11,386 nt of DNA, from the NCBI GenBank assembly GCA_009774655.1, contig VSOD01000100.1, forward strand, positions 1 to 11,386, written 5' to 3'. The position numbers and the translations under genes are program-made. Below are positions 1-6,878 of this stretch, piece by piece. The stretch's first letter is position 1; the number at the start of each line of letters is the position of its first letter. The notes under the pieces were generated by a model, which ran no database searches, was not told the origin of the DNA, and saw only the letters and a program-made list of their open reading frames with translations. This DNA is from Lachnospiraceae bacterium (GTDB lineage Bacteria; Bacillota_A; Clostridia; Lachnospirales; Lachnospiraceae).

Positions 1-228
1 CTCTTCCGCTGCATGTCCCACAACTTCCCCGTTCTCTGTTACAATCATCTGACTCCCTTCATCACTGAATGCAGGACTGGCGTCATTGCCCCTGAAAATC
101 TCCGCATTACCGATCTCTTCCGCTTCATCATCGAAGGCGCCCATTAAAGCCATAACAAATAAAATACCAATGACCAGTCCTCCTATACCTGTGATGATCT
201 GCTTTAAACCTTTTAATCCCTCTTTCAT
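1..228 (-). CDS. Single-pass membrane protein, 5' part only (runs off the left edge)
   Basis: A reading frame of 76 codons is open from an ATG at 228 to the left edge with no stop, so the C-terminal part is missing from the window. AAGGAG lies 6 bases before this ATG; an adjacent in-frame ATG at 231 has only 3 bases of spacing and is less likely. Residues 11-32 (IITGIGGLVIGILFVMALMG and on) form one hydrophobic segment after a short lysine-containing N-terminus. An acidic stretch (DDEAEEIG) follows, then a polar region. There is no lipobox cysteine and no clear signal peptidase site, so a single membrane anchor with the rest outside the cell is the likely topology. I do not recognise the family. 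The gene has its own promoter (304-332), so it appears separate from the GTPase unit upstream. Confidence 0.75.
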   Translation of the reverse strand, partial: MKEGLKGLKQIITGIGGLVIGILFVMALMGAFDDEAEEIGNAEIFRGNDASPAFSDEGSQMIVTENGEVVGHAAEE

Positions 229-286
229 CATCTTCTCCTTTTTGTCCTTTTTCCCCGTTGCTAAATTTGATTGTCTTTATCTTCCC

Positions 287-302
287 TGTCACTTCATGTC
301 AT
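287..302. promoter_or_regulatory. Operator-like motif just downstream of the -10 box
   Basis: TGTCACTTCATGTCAT on the plus strand matches the palindromic site at 2810-2825 at 14 of 16 positions, by eye. It begins 1 base after the -10 box of the 304-332 promoter in the direction of transcription, where a bound repressor would block initiation. Function is inferred from position and similarity only. TGTCA also repeats directly within the site. Confidence 0.3.
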
Positions 303-303
303 C

Positions 304-332
304 CTTATAATTTTTGATTTTTAATCTGATAA
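304..332 (-). promoter_or_regulatory. Probable sigma-A-type promoter for the membrane-protein gene
   Basis: On the minus strand, TTATCA (332-327) and TATAAG (309-304) are separated by exactly 17 bases of very AT-rich DNA. They match the -35 and -10 consensus at 4/6 and 5/6 positions. The start codon is about 75 bases downstream. The rest of the 229-433 gap holds an operator-like repeat at 287-302, and I see no gene in it. Confidence 0.5.
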
Positions 333-433
333 AAGGTCTGAATGACCTCTCTTTTTCTGCCTTCCTTTTATACGCGTTTCTGATCAAAGAGCACATTTTT
401 ATCGGACGGTCTGGCACCGCTCTTTCCCAGTCA

Positions 434-1153
434 TCAGAAATCGCACCATGATAAGTTTCGTGACATGATAATCCCGGCTTTTACGATATTCCCTGCCTGA
501 TAAGGAAACGGTACATAAACCTGGTACTCATACTCATTTAACAATGGAATGCATTTGCCATTCTCATACAGAGAATCTCTTTCCACGGACGGCAGGACAT
601 CCACGATCCGCAGATCCGTATCAAATAGATAGCAGTCTCCATTATCGCTGCGATGTCCCTTTTCATCCAGTTTGATCCGATACATCCTGCCTGTCCTCTC
701 TATATCGCGCAAATCTTCATCTTCTTGATACACCCGTTTCTCACGTTCAAGATACGCATATGCCTTTTCATATCCGGAAAAGAAGATGTAATCTGATATA
801 TCATCGTGCCCGTCTTCTGTTTTCTCTGCATACTTTACTGCATACAGAAATCCCTCACTGTTGTATCTGTCTGTCAGGATCTCCTGCCATAACTGCACTG
901 TCCTGGCGGTCATCTCTTTAGAGGGCAACACGATATGATCAGGCGGAATCCGAGGCTCGATATTTCTGCTCTCCTCCATAAATGCTTCCTCATCAAAATG
1001 ATCCAGAAGATACTGCAGGGCTTCTATCTTTTCTTCCATCGTCTGCCTGCAGCTCATCCCGATCAGCACTGCCCACTCCGCCGGCGTAAAATCTGTATCT
1101 TTGTTGTACTCCCTGATATCCGGGGAATCTATAAATCTTAACAGATCGTACAT
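434..1153 (-). CDS. Hypothetical protein, 239 aa
   Basis: I do not recognise this soluble, acidic protein. The ATG at 1153 is preceded by AAGGGA with 6 bases of spacing. There is no signal peptide or membrane segment. The N-terminal third (about 1-65) looks helical and includes TPAEWAVLIGMSCRQTMEEK; the middle is rich in acidic and aromatic residues; the C-terminal third (about 150-239) alternates hydrophobic and polar residues as in a beta-rich domain and ends in SWCDF. No catalytic motif is evident. It lies 51 bases after the preceding small gene and in the same direction, so it is probably the last gene of the GTPase unit. No convincing terminator follows it. Confidence 0.75.
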   Translation of the reverse strand: MYDLLRFIDSPDIREYNKDTDFTPAEWAVLIGMSCRQTMEEKIEALQYLLDHFDEEAFMEESRNIEPRIPPDHIVLPSKEMTARTVQLWQEILTDRYNSEGFLYAVKYAEKTEDGHDDISDYIFFSGYEKAYAYLEREKRVYQEDEDLRDIERTGRMYRIKLDEKGHRSDNGDCYLFDTDLRIVDVLPSVERDSLYENGKCIPLLNEYEYQVYVPFPYQAGNIVKAGIIMSRNLSWCDF

Positions 1154-1204
1154 AGCATTTCCCTTCTATTCTTTTTGTGCGTATCTATTAATCCTCGTAA
1201 AGGA

Positions 1205-1555
1205 TCACATATGCTGCCCGTCCTCCATCTCTTCTTCATCCAGCTGCCAGACACTCGCCATTCTGCGGTTATCTGATGGAGAAAAAATATTTTTTATCAC
1301 CCCCTCCATGTGTTGGACAATGTCACCCACATTCACCGGGGAAATATCCTCTTCCGGCTCCTTTTCTTCTGCCTTCATTTCTTCTGGCTCTTCACAAGCT
1401 CTGTCTAGTGCCTCTTTTGTCTCCCTGTCCAGCCTGATAAAATCCCTTTCCGCCTGCGGACAAAAACTTGTGTTGATCCTGGCCGCTTTCACCGGCCCAA
1501 ATTCTAATGCGTCAATCGCTGTGTCCATAGCTCCCATTAATAAATTAAATAACAT
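1205..1555 (-). CDS. Hypothetical acidic protein, 116 aa
   Basis: I do not recognise this protein. The frame can start at ATG 1582, but no ribosome binding site precedes that codon. The ATG at 1555 has AGGAGG 9 bases upstream, so I chose it, giving a product that begins MLFNLLMGAMDTAIDALEFG. The N-terminal 20 residues are moderately hydrophobic or amphipathic. The middle (about 55-75) is a run of Glu, Lys and Pro typical of a disordered linker. A helical segment around NVGDIVQHMEGVIKNIF follows, and the C-terminus is acidic. It lies between the interrupted GTPase and the 239-aa protein on the same strand, so it may be an accessory factor of that GTPase, but nothing in its sequence proves a function. 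Confidence 0.65.
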   Translation of the reverse strand: MLFNLLMGAMDTAIDALEFGPVKAARINTSFCPQAERDFIRLDRETKEALDRACEEPEEMKAEEKEPEEDISPVNVGDIVQHMEGVIKNIFSPSDNRRMASVWQLDEEEMEDGQHM

Positions 1556-1587
1556 TTTTCTCTTCCTCCTCTTTTCTGCCATGTATT

Positions 1588-1620
1588 TACGGCTAAAATA
1601 TTTATCTTCTTATAGCCGTA
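1588..1620. repeat. Perfect 8-bp inverted repeat (hairpin or operator)
   Basis: TACGGCTA (1588-1595) and TAGCCGTA (1613-1620) are exact reverse complements separated by 17 bases. They sit in the 117-base gap between the GTPase stop and the 116-aa gene. There is no T-run after it on the minus strand, so it is not a standard terminator. The spacer is AT-rich and contains AAATATTT. It could be an mRNA hairpin that adjusts expression of the downstream genes, or a binding site for a dimeric regulator. Confidence 0.5.
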
Positions 1621-1672
1621 CCTGTCATCGGTTATGTTTATGCTCCATCTTGTTGCCGGAAATCCGCTGCTA

Positions 1673-2743
1673 CTAGAAAATATGGCTCAGGATGCCCTTG
1701 ATGCCTCCGACAAATGCGCCGACCGCCATCCCGACTGCCGCTCCCGGCGCTCCAAGGATACAGAAACCTGCGACTGCCCCATTGTTAATCCCTTCCGCCA
1801 CATAATCAGCCATGCTGTCGGCGCTCGCCACCACTCTCTCGTTATAGTCCATGTCGTCATCGTTGTATTCATATTGCTCTGCGTCAGTATTTAATCCGCC
1901 AAAAACTGCCGCTCTCTTTTCCACCGGAAGCGAGTTTAATATGTAATAAAGAAGTTTTGACAGATTATATGGATAAACCACAGCGCCAGACTCTTCTTTG
2001 TAACCCGCGCAATAATAGACAGGTGTGATATCCAGTCCGGTGTCCTCTTTGATACGCGTCCGTATGGATGTTACCTTATCCTCCAAAAATGCTTTGAGCG
2101 TATCATCAGGCTCATTCTTTTCATAGTCCCAGTGCCTGCCTGTCTTCATGGCAATGTCCGCCTGGTTCAAGGCAATTAAGATGCGTCCTGTATCGTCTCC
2201 CAATTCCGGAATGATCACTTCATTCAATATCTGGTAAGATGTCCCCAGATCCCTTGTAGAGCCATCCAGAATGACCAGTACCAGATCGATCAGGGCAGTC
2301 TTTTCTCCATCCTCTCCCTCATCCACTTCCTGCAGTCACTCCATGATCACTTCCCTGTGGTGCGCATCGATCTTCGTCCCGTCGCCAAGTCCGGGAGTGT
2401 CCCAGAGGATCAGGTTGCCGATCCTGTACCTCTCGATATCTCTTGTCTCCGGATCTGCTCTGCTGCCGACTTTGGCAGCTTCCACATATTCCTCCTGCCG
2501 GTTGCAGGAAAACAGCGCGTTGATCGTAGAACTCTTTCCACATCCGGTGGCGCCAACCAGCATGATGTTGGTCTCTGTACCGCACAGCTTTCTAAGCCGG
2601 ATCAACATGTCCTGCTTCACCTCATCGGCGGCATCGCTTTTCAGGATTTCCTTTTCCAGAGCTTCACAGATATCATCCATGCTTTCCTTCATAAGAATAT
2701 CCTTATCTTCTTTTTCTGCTGCATTGATCAGACCTCCAAACAT
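1673..2743 (-). pseudogene. P-loop GTPase with glycine-rich hydrophobic C-terminus, interrupted by an in-frame UGA
   Basis: The start is ATG 2743, with AAAGGAG 5 bases upstream; a longer frame to 2815 has no such signal and overlaps the probable promoter. Residues 64-72 (GATGCGKSS) are the G1 loop, 115-118 (DTPG) is G3, and 193-196 (NQAD) takes the place of G4 NKxD. The last 39 residues are a hydrophobic Gly/Ala-rich segment (GAVAGF...GAPGAAVGMAVGAFVGG), likely a membrane-interacting hairpin. This resembles accessory 50S-type/Era-like GTPases. The frame is broken by one TGA at 2336-2338 between VIME and LQEVDEGEDG; both sides are in the same frame and together make one complete domain. A GTG at 2326 has no well-placed ribosome binding site, so two separate genes are unlikely. 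A point mutation (for example from TGG or CGA) or a sequencing error would explain it. Confidence 0.75.
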
Positions 2744-2808
2744 AGTGTCTCCTTTCCTTTTTCCTACCCTTTGTTCAGGCATTTCTAAAACAAGTATAAA
2801 ATATGTGC

Positions 2809-2825
2809 ATGACACTTCCTGTCAT
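2809..2825. promoter_or_regulatory. Operator-like palindrome upstream of the GTPase gene
   Basis: ATGACA (2809-2814) and TGTCAT (2820-2825) form a perfect 6-bp inverted repeat with a 5-base spacer. It lies between the terminator of the upstream operon and the GTPase start, where the promoter must be. On the minus strand one arm also reads as a -35-like ATGACA, with AT-rich -10-like hexamers 14-21 bases beyond; none is convincing. A near copy occurs at 287-302. A dimeric repressor is the likely ligand. Its identity is not shown; the WYL protein next door is only a guess. Confidence 0.4.
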
Positions 2826-2851
2826 TCTCAACATATTTTATCTTCAGATAC

Positions 2852-2880
2852 AAAAATCCCGGAGTATTTTCTCCGGGACT
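2852..2880 (-). terminator. Intrinsic terminator of the large operon
   Basis: On the minus strand TCCCGGAG, a 6-base loop and CTCCGGGA form a perfect 8-bp GC-rich stem (2878-2871 with 2864-2857), followed directly by TTTTT (2856-2852). It lies about 55 bases after the WYL gene stop and separates the large operon from the GTPase unit. Confidence 0.9.
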
Positions 2881-2933
2881 CTTATCTCTATTCCTGTCTA
2901 TCATATATCATTTCAGATATCCGACTTATACAT

Positions 2934-3950
2934 TTACCTGTACAGCTTTAATATCTCCTCTGCTTTCTGCTTCATCTCCTGCCGCAGGCTTTCCGGGCGC
3001 AGCACCTCGATCTTATTTCCCTGGCTTAACAGCCACATGACGATACCTTTTCCATACACCTCCGCACTGATCGTATACTCATGGTCTTTCTGCCCGATGA
3101 TCCGCGCTGTGGGCAGTCTGTCTAACACCGGTTCCGGATTCTCTCCATAAAATCTCAACTGAATCCGCATCAGTTCCCCGGCATACATGAACTGGATCCG
3201 TTTCCGGAATTCTCCCTCCTCAAACCGGTCTGCATAGGATACACGGAATTTCTCTCCCGCTTTACTGTAAGTCTTGATCCTGTCAATGCGGAAAATCGCC
3301 GGGTAACTATACTTGTGCTTGCAGCTTCCATCTGCCTGTCTTTCTACAATAAATGCGTTCAGATAGAAATAGTACTCAGAAAAGAGAAGTGCCATCGGCT
3401 CGATCAGGCGTGTAATCGTCTCTTCTGTATGCTCCGCCCTTGCATAAGTGATCTCGACCAGGTTGTGTTCCTGGATATCCGCTCCCAGCTCCCACAGCTT
3501 GTCCTGAATACAGTTTTTATGATGAAGCTCCACATAATGGAACCGCTCATTAGAAAGCAGTTCCTTGACCAGCTGCATGTTTTTCAGCGGGACACAGCCT
3601 CCTATCATTTTCCTTAGGATACTTCCTATCTCCCGTTTGGTAAAAGCACGGCTCGCCAGCAGGATCTTGCTCACCGCCAGTATCTCACTGTTCGACATCA
3701 TCGAACCTTCCTCCCCGGCCATGATAAACCCCTTTTTACTGCGGTCATATTCTATCGTGCGGTTGTCTGCAAAGTCTCCTGTTCTCTGTTCATCCAGAAA
3801 TGCCCGAATATCGTCAATGTCGCGCTGGATGGAGCGCTCGTCCACATTGAACTTTTTTGCTGCTTCTGATTTATTGATCACCTTTCCTTCACACAGGCTG
3901 ACGTACAGGCTGAGAATGCGGTTGTTTTTGGAAGATTTCTGTTCTGTCAT
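2934..3950 (-). CDS. WYL-domain transcriptional regulator (HTH-WYL-WCX)
   Basis: 338 aa, a usual size for the family. Residues about 10-50 form a DeoR/HTH_11-type winged helix (NKSEAAKKFNVDERSIQRDI). The WYL domain covers about 145-230, with the hallmark region IEPMALLFSEYYFYLNAFI and then FRIDRI. About 257-336 is the WCX extension, ending in a charged helix. WYL proteins bind DNA and respond to ligands such as nucleic acids or nucleotides; several (BrxR, CapW) repress defence operons. The start overlaps the stop of the helicase gene as ATGA, with GGAG 7-8 bases upstream, so the two are translationally coupled. It is the last gene before the terminator. Control of this operon or of the GTPase unit next door are both possible; the target is not shown. 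Confidence 0.9.
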   Translation of the reverse strand: MTEQKSSKNNRILSLYVSLCEGKVINKSEAAKKFNVDERSIQRDIDDIRAFLDEQRTGDFADNRTIEYDRSKKGFIMAGEEGSMMSNSEILAVSKILLASRAFTKREIGSILRKMIGGCVPLKNMQLVKELLSNERFHYVELHHKNCIQDKLWELGADIQEHNLVEITYARAEHTEETITRLIEPMALLFSEYYFYLNAFIVERQADGSCKHKYSYPAIFRIDRIKTYSKAGEKFRVSYADRFEEGEFRKRIQFMYAGELMRIQLRFYGENPEPVLDRLPTARIIGQKDHEYTISAEVYGKGIVMWLLSQGNKIEVLRPESLRQEMKQKAEEILKLYR

Positions 3951-5623
3951 GAAAAAGCTCCTTTGTTCCAGAATTCCTCAGATCCCACAATATACAGCAG
4001 CGTCCTTGCCCGGGTTCCTGCTATATAAATGTATTTTGAAAAAATATCATCCCGGACATTTTCCATGCCAAATAAAATAACCACCTTAGAATCAAGTCCC
4101 TTAAATCCCTGAATCGTCGCATAGATCGGTACTTCTTCATTATCGTGCGCTTCACTGCCAAGCACATTAACCTGAATATCCGTTTTATTGAGCAGAGAAT
4201 TTTCATACCGTTTAGGTGACAGGAATACAACATCGTTCATAGAAACCTGCCCATCCTCCAATTTCTTAAGAATATCTTTCATCTTCCTGCCAAAATCATT
4301 TTCATTGATATATACGATTTTCTGAACCTCTTCTCCATTTTCCCTGATAAATGTATCTGATTCTACGCCACTGATCTTAGCACTGTACGTACCGATCTGG
4401 ATAGTATTTCTGCAGTTCACAAATAATTTAAATTTTGTACTCGGATAAGACATGATGCTATCCAGGCCCTCTTGATATTCCGGATTATAGATATTTTGCT
4501 TTTCATCATAGAAAACAGCCCACCTTCCAGATTCAAATCCTCCTTTAAGCAGGCGGTCCAGACATTTCAGATAATTTGGCTTTAAAATATCCTGCCCTTC
4601 ATCCATCACCAGAAGGTCATACTGTAATTCCAGAAGCTGCTCTGTATCCATAGATTCCAAATAACTCCCAAAGGCATCCGGTAAATCCACGCTGAAATAC
4701 TTCTGTGCATTCTTTCCCACGCTTTCCGCATCAACCGGAATATATTCTCCAAACAGAGCGTGGATATTAATGATCTTAAGAAATTCACACTTTCCAGCCT
4801 GTTGCTGTACACTGTTCGCCAGATTTTTATTATATGTAAGAAACAGTACTTTCTTCTCCTGACCTGCCTGCTTCATGGCAAAATTAGCAGCGAGCAGTGT
4901 TTTTCCTGTACCAGCGCCTCCCCTGACCAGAAGATGGTCATTCTCTTCCAGTGCATTCATGATCTGCACCTGCTCAGAAGTCATCCGGATCAAGTGCTGT
5001 TCAACGGTATCCAAACGGCTGCCAAGAGTCGGGATAAATACAAACTCTCCCCTCAGAAAAGCAACAATATCCTCAATCTCAGAAGCCGTCAGTCTCTTCG
5101 GCTCATAATGCTGCCTTGCCTGCCAGTAATCAAACATTTTTTCCATATATTCATTGATACTGTCTGTCTTTTTATCATAAATGATCTCAGGAATGATCTC
5201 CTGTGAAGAAGATTCAAAACGGATATCCGGAAATACAACACCACAAGCCATAAGAAGATTTTTTATGTAAGGTTCATCGCCAAATCTCTTTCTCAACACA
5301 TCCCGCAGACTGAACATATTGCCTGTCACTTGTGCGAACGGCCCTTCCGGTTTATAACGTTTCACTCCGTAGCGATCAATGAAAAACCATTTACCCTTCC
5401 GGCACTCGACACGTCCCCCTTTAATCTCCAAACATGCAACGCCTCTCTCGCAGACTACCACAAAATCGATCTCACCGTATATCTTAGTCTTATGTTTCGG
5501 AAGTCCCAGAGAATGCAGAATACAGGCATTCTCCATTTCCAGTTTCTGGAGGACATTGTACATCTTTTTTTCTGCGCTGCTTTTAATTTCTTCGCCCATG
5601 TAGGGTGGAATGAACGTGACCAT
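3947..5623 (-). CDS. NERD nuclease-SF1 helicase fusion protein
   Basis: 558 aa. The N-terminal NERD domain (about 10-130) belongs to the restriction-endonuclease-like fold and shows E51-x-D53 followed by E66-x-K68 (GEID...CLEIKGG), the expected metal-binding and catalytic pattern. The SF1 ATPase core follows: a Q-motif-like Q218, Walker A RGGAGTGKT (234-242), Walker B VMDEGQD (339-345), motif III-like FYDEKQN (371-377), motif IV NCRNT (403-407), motif V-like IQGFKGLDSKVV (504-515), and motif VI AGTRAR with arginines 538 and 540. It is shorter than Rep/UvrD/PcrA (about 650-750 aa), so the accessory insertions are reduced. It likely translocates on or unwinds nucleic acid and cuts it. The start is ATG 5623 with AAAGGA 10 bases upstream. 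The 60-base gap before it is the largest in the operon. Such fusions are common in defence islands; the role here is inferred. Confidence 0.9.
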   Translation of the reverse strand: MVTFIPPYMGEEIKSSAEKKMYNVLQKLEMENACILHSLGLPKHKTKIYGEIDFVVVCERGVACLEIKGGRVECRKGKWFFIDRYGVKRYKPEGPFAQVTGNMFSLRDVLRKRFGDEPYIKNLLMACGVVFPDIRFESSSQEIIPEIIYDKKTDSINEYMEKMFDYWQARQHYEPKRLTASEIEDIVAFLRGEFVFIPTLGSRLDTVEQHLIRMTSEQVQIMNALEENDHLLVRGGAGTGKTLLAANFAMKQAGQEKKVLFLTYNKNLANSVQQQAGKCEFLKIINIHALFGEYIPVDAESVGKNAQKYFSVDLPDAFGSYLESMDTEQLLELQYDLLVMDEGQDILKPNYLKCLDRLLKGGFESGRWAVFYDEKQNIYNPEYQEGLDSIMSYPSTKFKLFVNCRNTIQIGTYSAKISGVESDTFIRENGEEVQKIVYINENDFGRKMKDILKKLEDGQVSMNDVVFLSPKRYENSLLNKTDIQVNVLGSEAHDNEEVPIYATIQGFKGLDSKVVILFGMENVRDDIFSKYIYIAGTRARTLLYIVGSEEFWNKGAFS

Positions 5624-5683
5624 TTGTGTATTGTCCTTTCTTCTTTTGCTATCCAGCCATCAGCTGTCAACTTCAAATAGTTG

Positions 5684-6145
5684 CTAAAAAGAGACCCCTT
5701 CACTTTCTTTCCTGTCTAATTGATCCATCACACTATTTACCAGCAACATTCGAATCTCGTTTTCTATTAAATCCAGCTTTTCAATGTTCTCTTTCTCTAT
5801 TACCTGCTCTTCTCCTATAATTTTATTGATATCATTAAACATATCTTTCTGCGACTTATCATGTATCTTCTGAGTTTGAGCCAGGTTTTTAATCGCATCA
5901 ATATTTCGATCTACTAAATCAGCTATCTTAGCCTCAATGATCTGTAATTGCATTTCTATCTCTTCTATCCTGCGCTTATCCTCATTAGCCATAGTTTCTG
6001 TCTTTTCAATTATCAGTTCAGCAAGTAATTGTTGTCCATTCTTTTCATTATCACAGATATCTTGCATATGTTTCTCCAGTATCAGCGATAATCGGTCTAT
6101 CTTTGCTTCCATTTCATATAACTTCTTTCGTCCAAAGAAAAGCAA
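5684..6145 (-). CDS. Coiled-coil protein, about 153 aa
   Basis: Nearly all helical and heptad-rich from about residue 10 to the end (for example YEMEAKIDRLSLILEKHMQ and IEEIEMQLQIIEAKIADLV), strongly charged, with no membrane segment and no enzyme motif. It is probably a structural partner that pairs with the neighbouring coiled-coil protein or with the helices of the dynamin. Start choice: a GTG at 6154 begins 1 base after the upstream stop, but GAGG overlaps it. The string GAGGTGAGAA, which also precedes the ATG of the upstream gene, sits 6 bases before an in-frame TTG at 6145. I therefore prefer TTG (MLFFGRKKLYEME); GTG 6154 would add three residues. I do not recognise a family. Confidence 0.7.
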   Translation of the reverse strand: MLFFGRKKLYEMEAKIDRLSLILEKHMQDICDNEKNGQQLLAELIIEKTETMANEDKRRIEEIEMQLQIIEAKIADLVDRNIDAIKNLAQTQKIHDKSQKDMFNDINKIIGEEQVIEKENIEKLDLIENEIRMLLVNSVMDQLDRKESEGVSF

Positions 6146-6155
6146 TTTTCTCACC

Positions 6156-6878
6156 TCAACTCTCTAATTGTCCCAATAAAATTTCTGACAATTCATATTG
6201 ATAACAGTATTGTATCTGTTTTTCCTCAATCTTAGAATCATCCTGTTCTTCTTTCATGCGAAGGATTTCTTCATATGCATTTGTTGCCTCCTGCATATTT
6301 TTATCCACTTCAGCCAAACGATTCTGAATTTCTTTCCTGATCACTTCCTCCTGTTTATGAACGGTTATTTCTATTTTTGACTTCAATTTATCTACAGCCT
6401 GCCTTTGTAACTTACTATAGAAAGCATCAAATTTTTTCTTCCTCTTTTTATCATCAATTATCTTCAAAATCTCAGATAATTCATGATCACTAAGAACCAG
6501 TCTGTTATCCATATAATTGCCAATGAACCCGACCACTTCTTTTTTTAGAGCATCATTTTTACTCTGTATTTCCTTAACATTGATATTTAGACATTTGCCC
6601 CCAAAAGTCTGTTGATTAATCTCATCTAAAACTTTAAGCAGCCTATTCATTGACTCATTAATGTTATCAAGAATCTTTTTCTCATTTTTTTCTGTTACAC
6701 CCCGAACTTCCGCTTTCAATTCCGCTAAAATATCTGCATTAGATTTTGCATGTGCTGCTGTTATCGATGCTCTGGGGCTATAATCAGAACTACTGCTCCC
6801 GCCAAATATACTTTTGACACCTGCTATTAAAGCCCCTGCCCCTGCTACTGCTCCTACTATTGCCCCTATTGTTCCCAT
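6156..6878 (-). CDS. Glycine-zipper membrane/coiled-coil protein, 240 aa
   Basis: The N-terminus (residues 1-27) is a hydrophobic Gly/Ala segment with G5, G9 and G13 spaced as GxxxGxxxG, then G20, G26 and G27. This is a glycine zipper of the kind seen in membrane-inserting or pore-forming helices. A short serine linker (SSSSDYSPR) follows. From about 45 to 240 the protein is predicted helical and rich in Lys and Glu, with long heptad stretches at about 50-90 and 130-220. ATG 6878 overlaps the end of the acyltransferase gene by 13 bases and has GAGGTG 5 bases upstream, so translation is probably coupled. It may anchor the dynamin or the next coiled-coil protein to the membrane, or act as an effector; neither is proven. 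No named family was recognised. Confidence 0.75.
   Translation of the reverse strand: MGTIGAIVGAVAGAGALIAGVKSIFGGSSSSDYSPRASITAAHAKSNADILAELKAEVRGVTEKNEKKILDNINESMNRLLKVLDEINQQTFGGKCLNINVKEIQSKNDALKKEVVGFIGNYMDNRLVLSDHELSEILKIIDDKKRKKKFDAFYSKLQRQAVDKLKSKIEITVHKQEEVIRKEIQNRLAEVDKNMQEATNAYEEILRMKEEQDDSKIEEKQIQYCYQYELSEILLGQLES

Noticed and set aside
407..419. Terminator hairpin after the 239-aa gene (CGGT/ACCG)
   Set aside because: The stem is only 4 bp and no T-run follows directly on the minus strand.
1101..1676. Plus-strand open frames here and elsewhere, including 2271-2951, 3565-4080, 4760-5206 and 9314-9835
   Set aside because: They lie antisense to clear minus-strand genes, have low-complexity Ser/Leu/Ile-rich translations, and lack family motifs.
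2324..2326. Independent second gene starting at GTG 2326 after the UGA
   Set aside because: The nearest AGGA is only 1-2 bases away, too close to act as a ribosome binding site, and the product would be the second half of a single GTPase domain.
2336..2338. Selenocysteine insertion at the in-frame UGA of the GTPase
   Set aside because: No convincing SECIS-like hairpin follows the codon (only a weak, long-looped pairing), and the position is not a redox site of this GTPase fold.
5642..5670. Internal promoter before the helicase gene, from a perfect TTGACA at 5670-5665 on the minus strand
   Set aside because: No acceptable -10 hexamer lies 16-18 bases downstream; the sequence there is AAAAGA.
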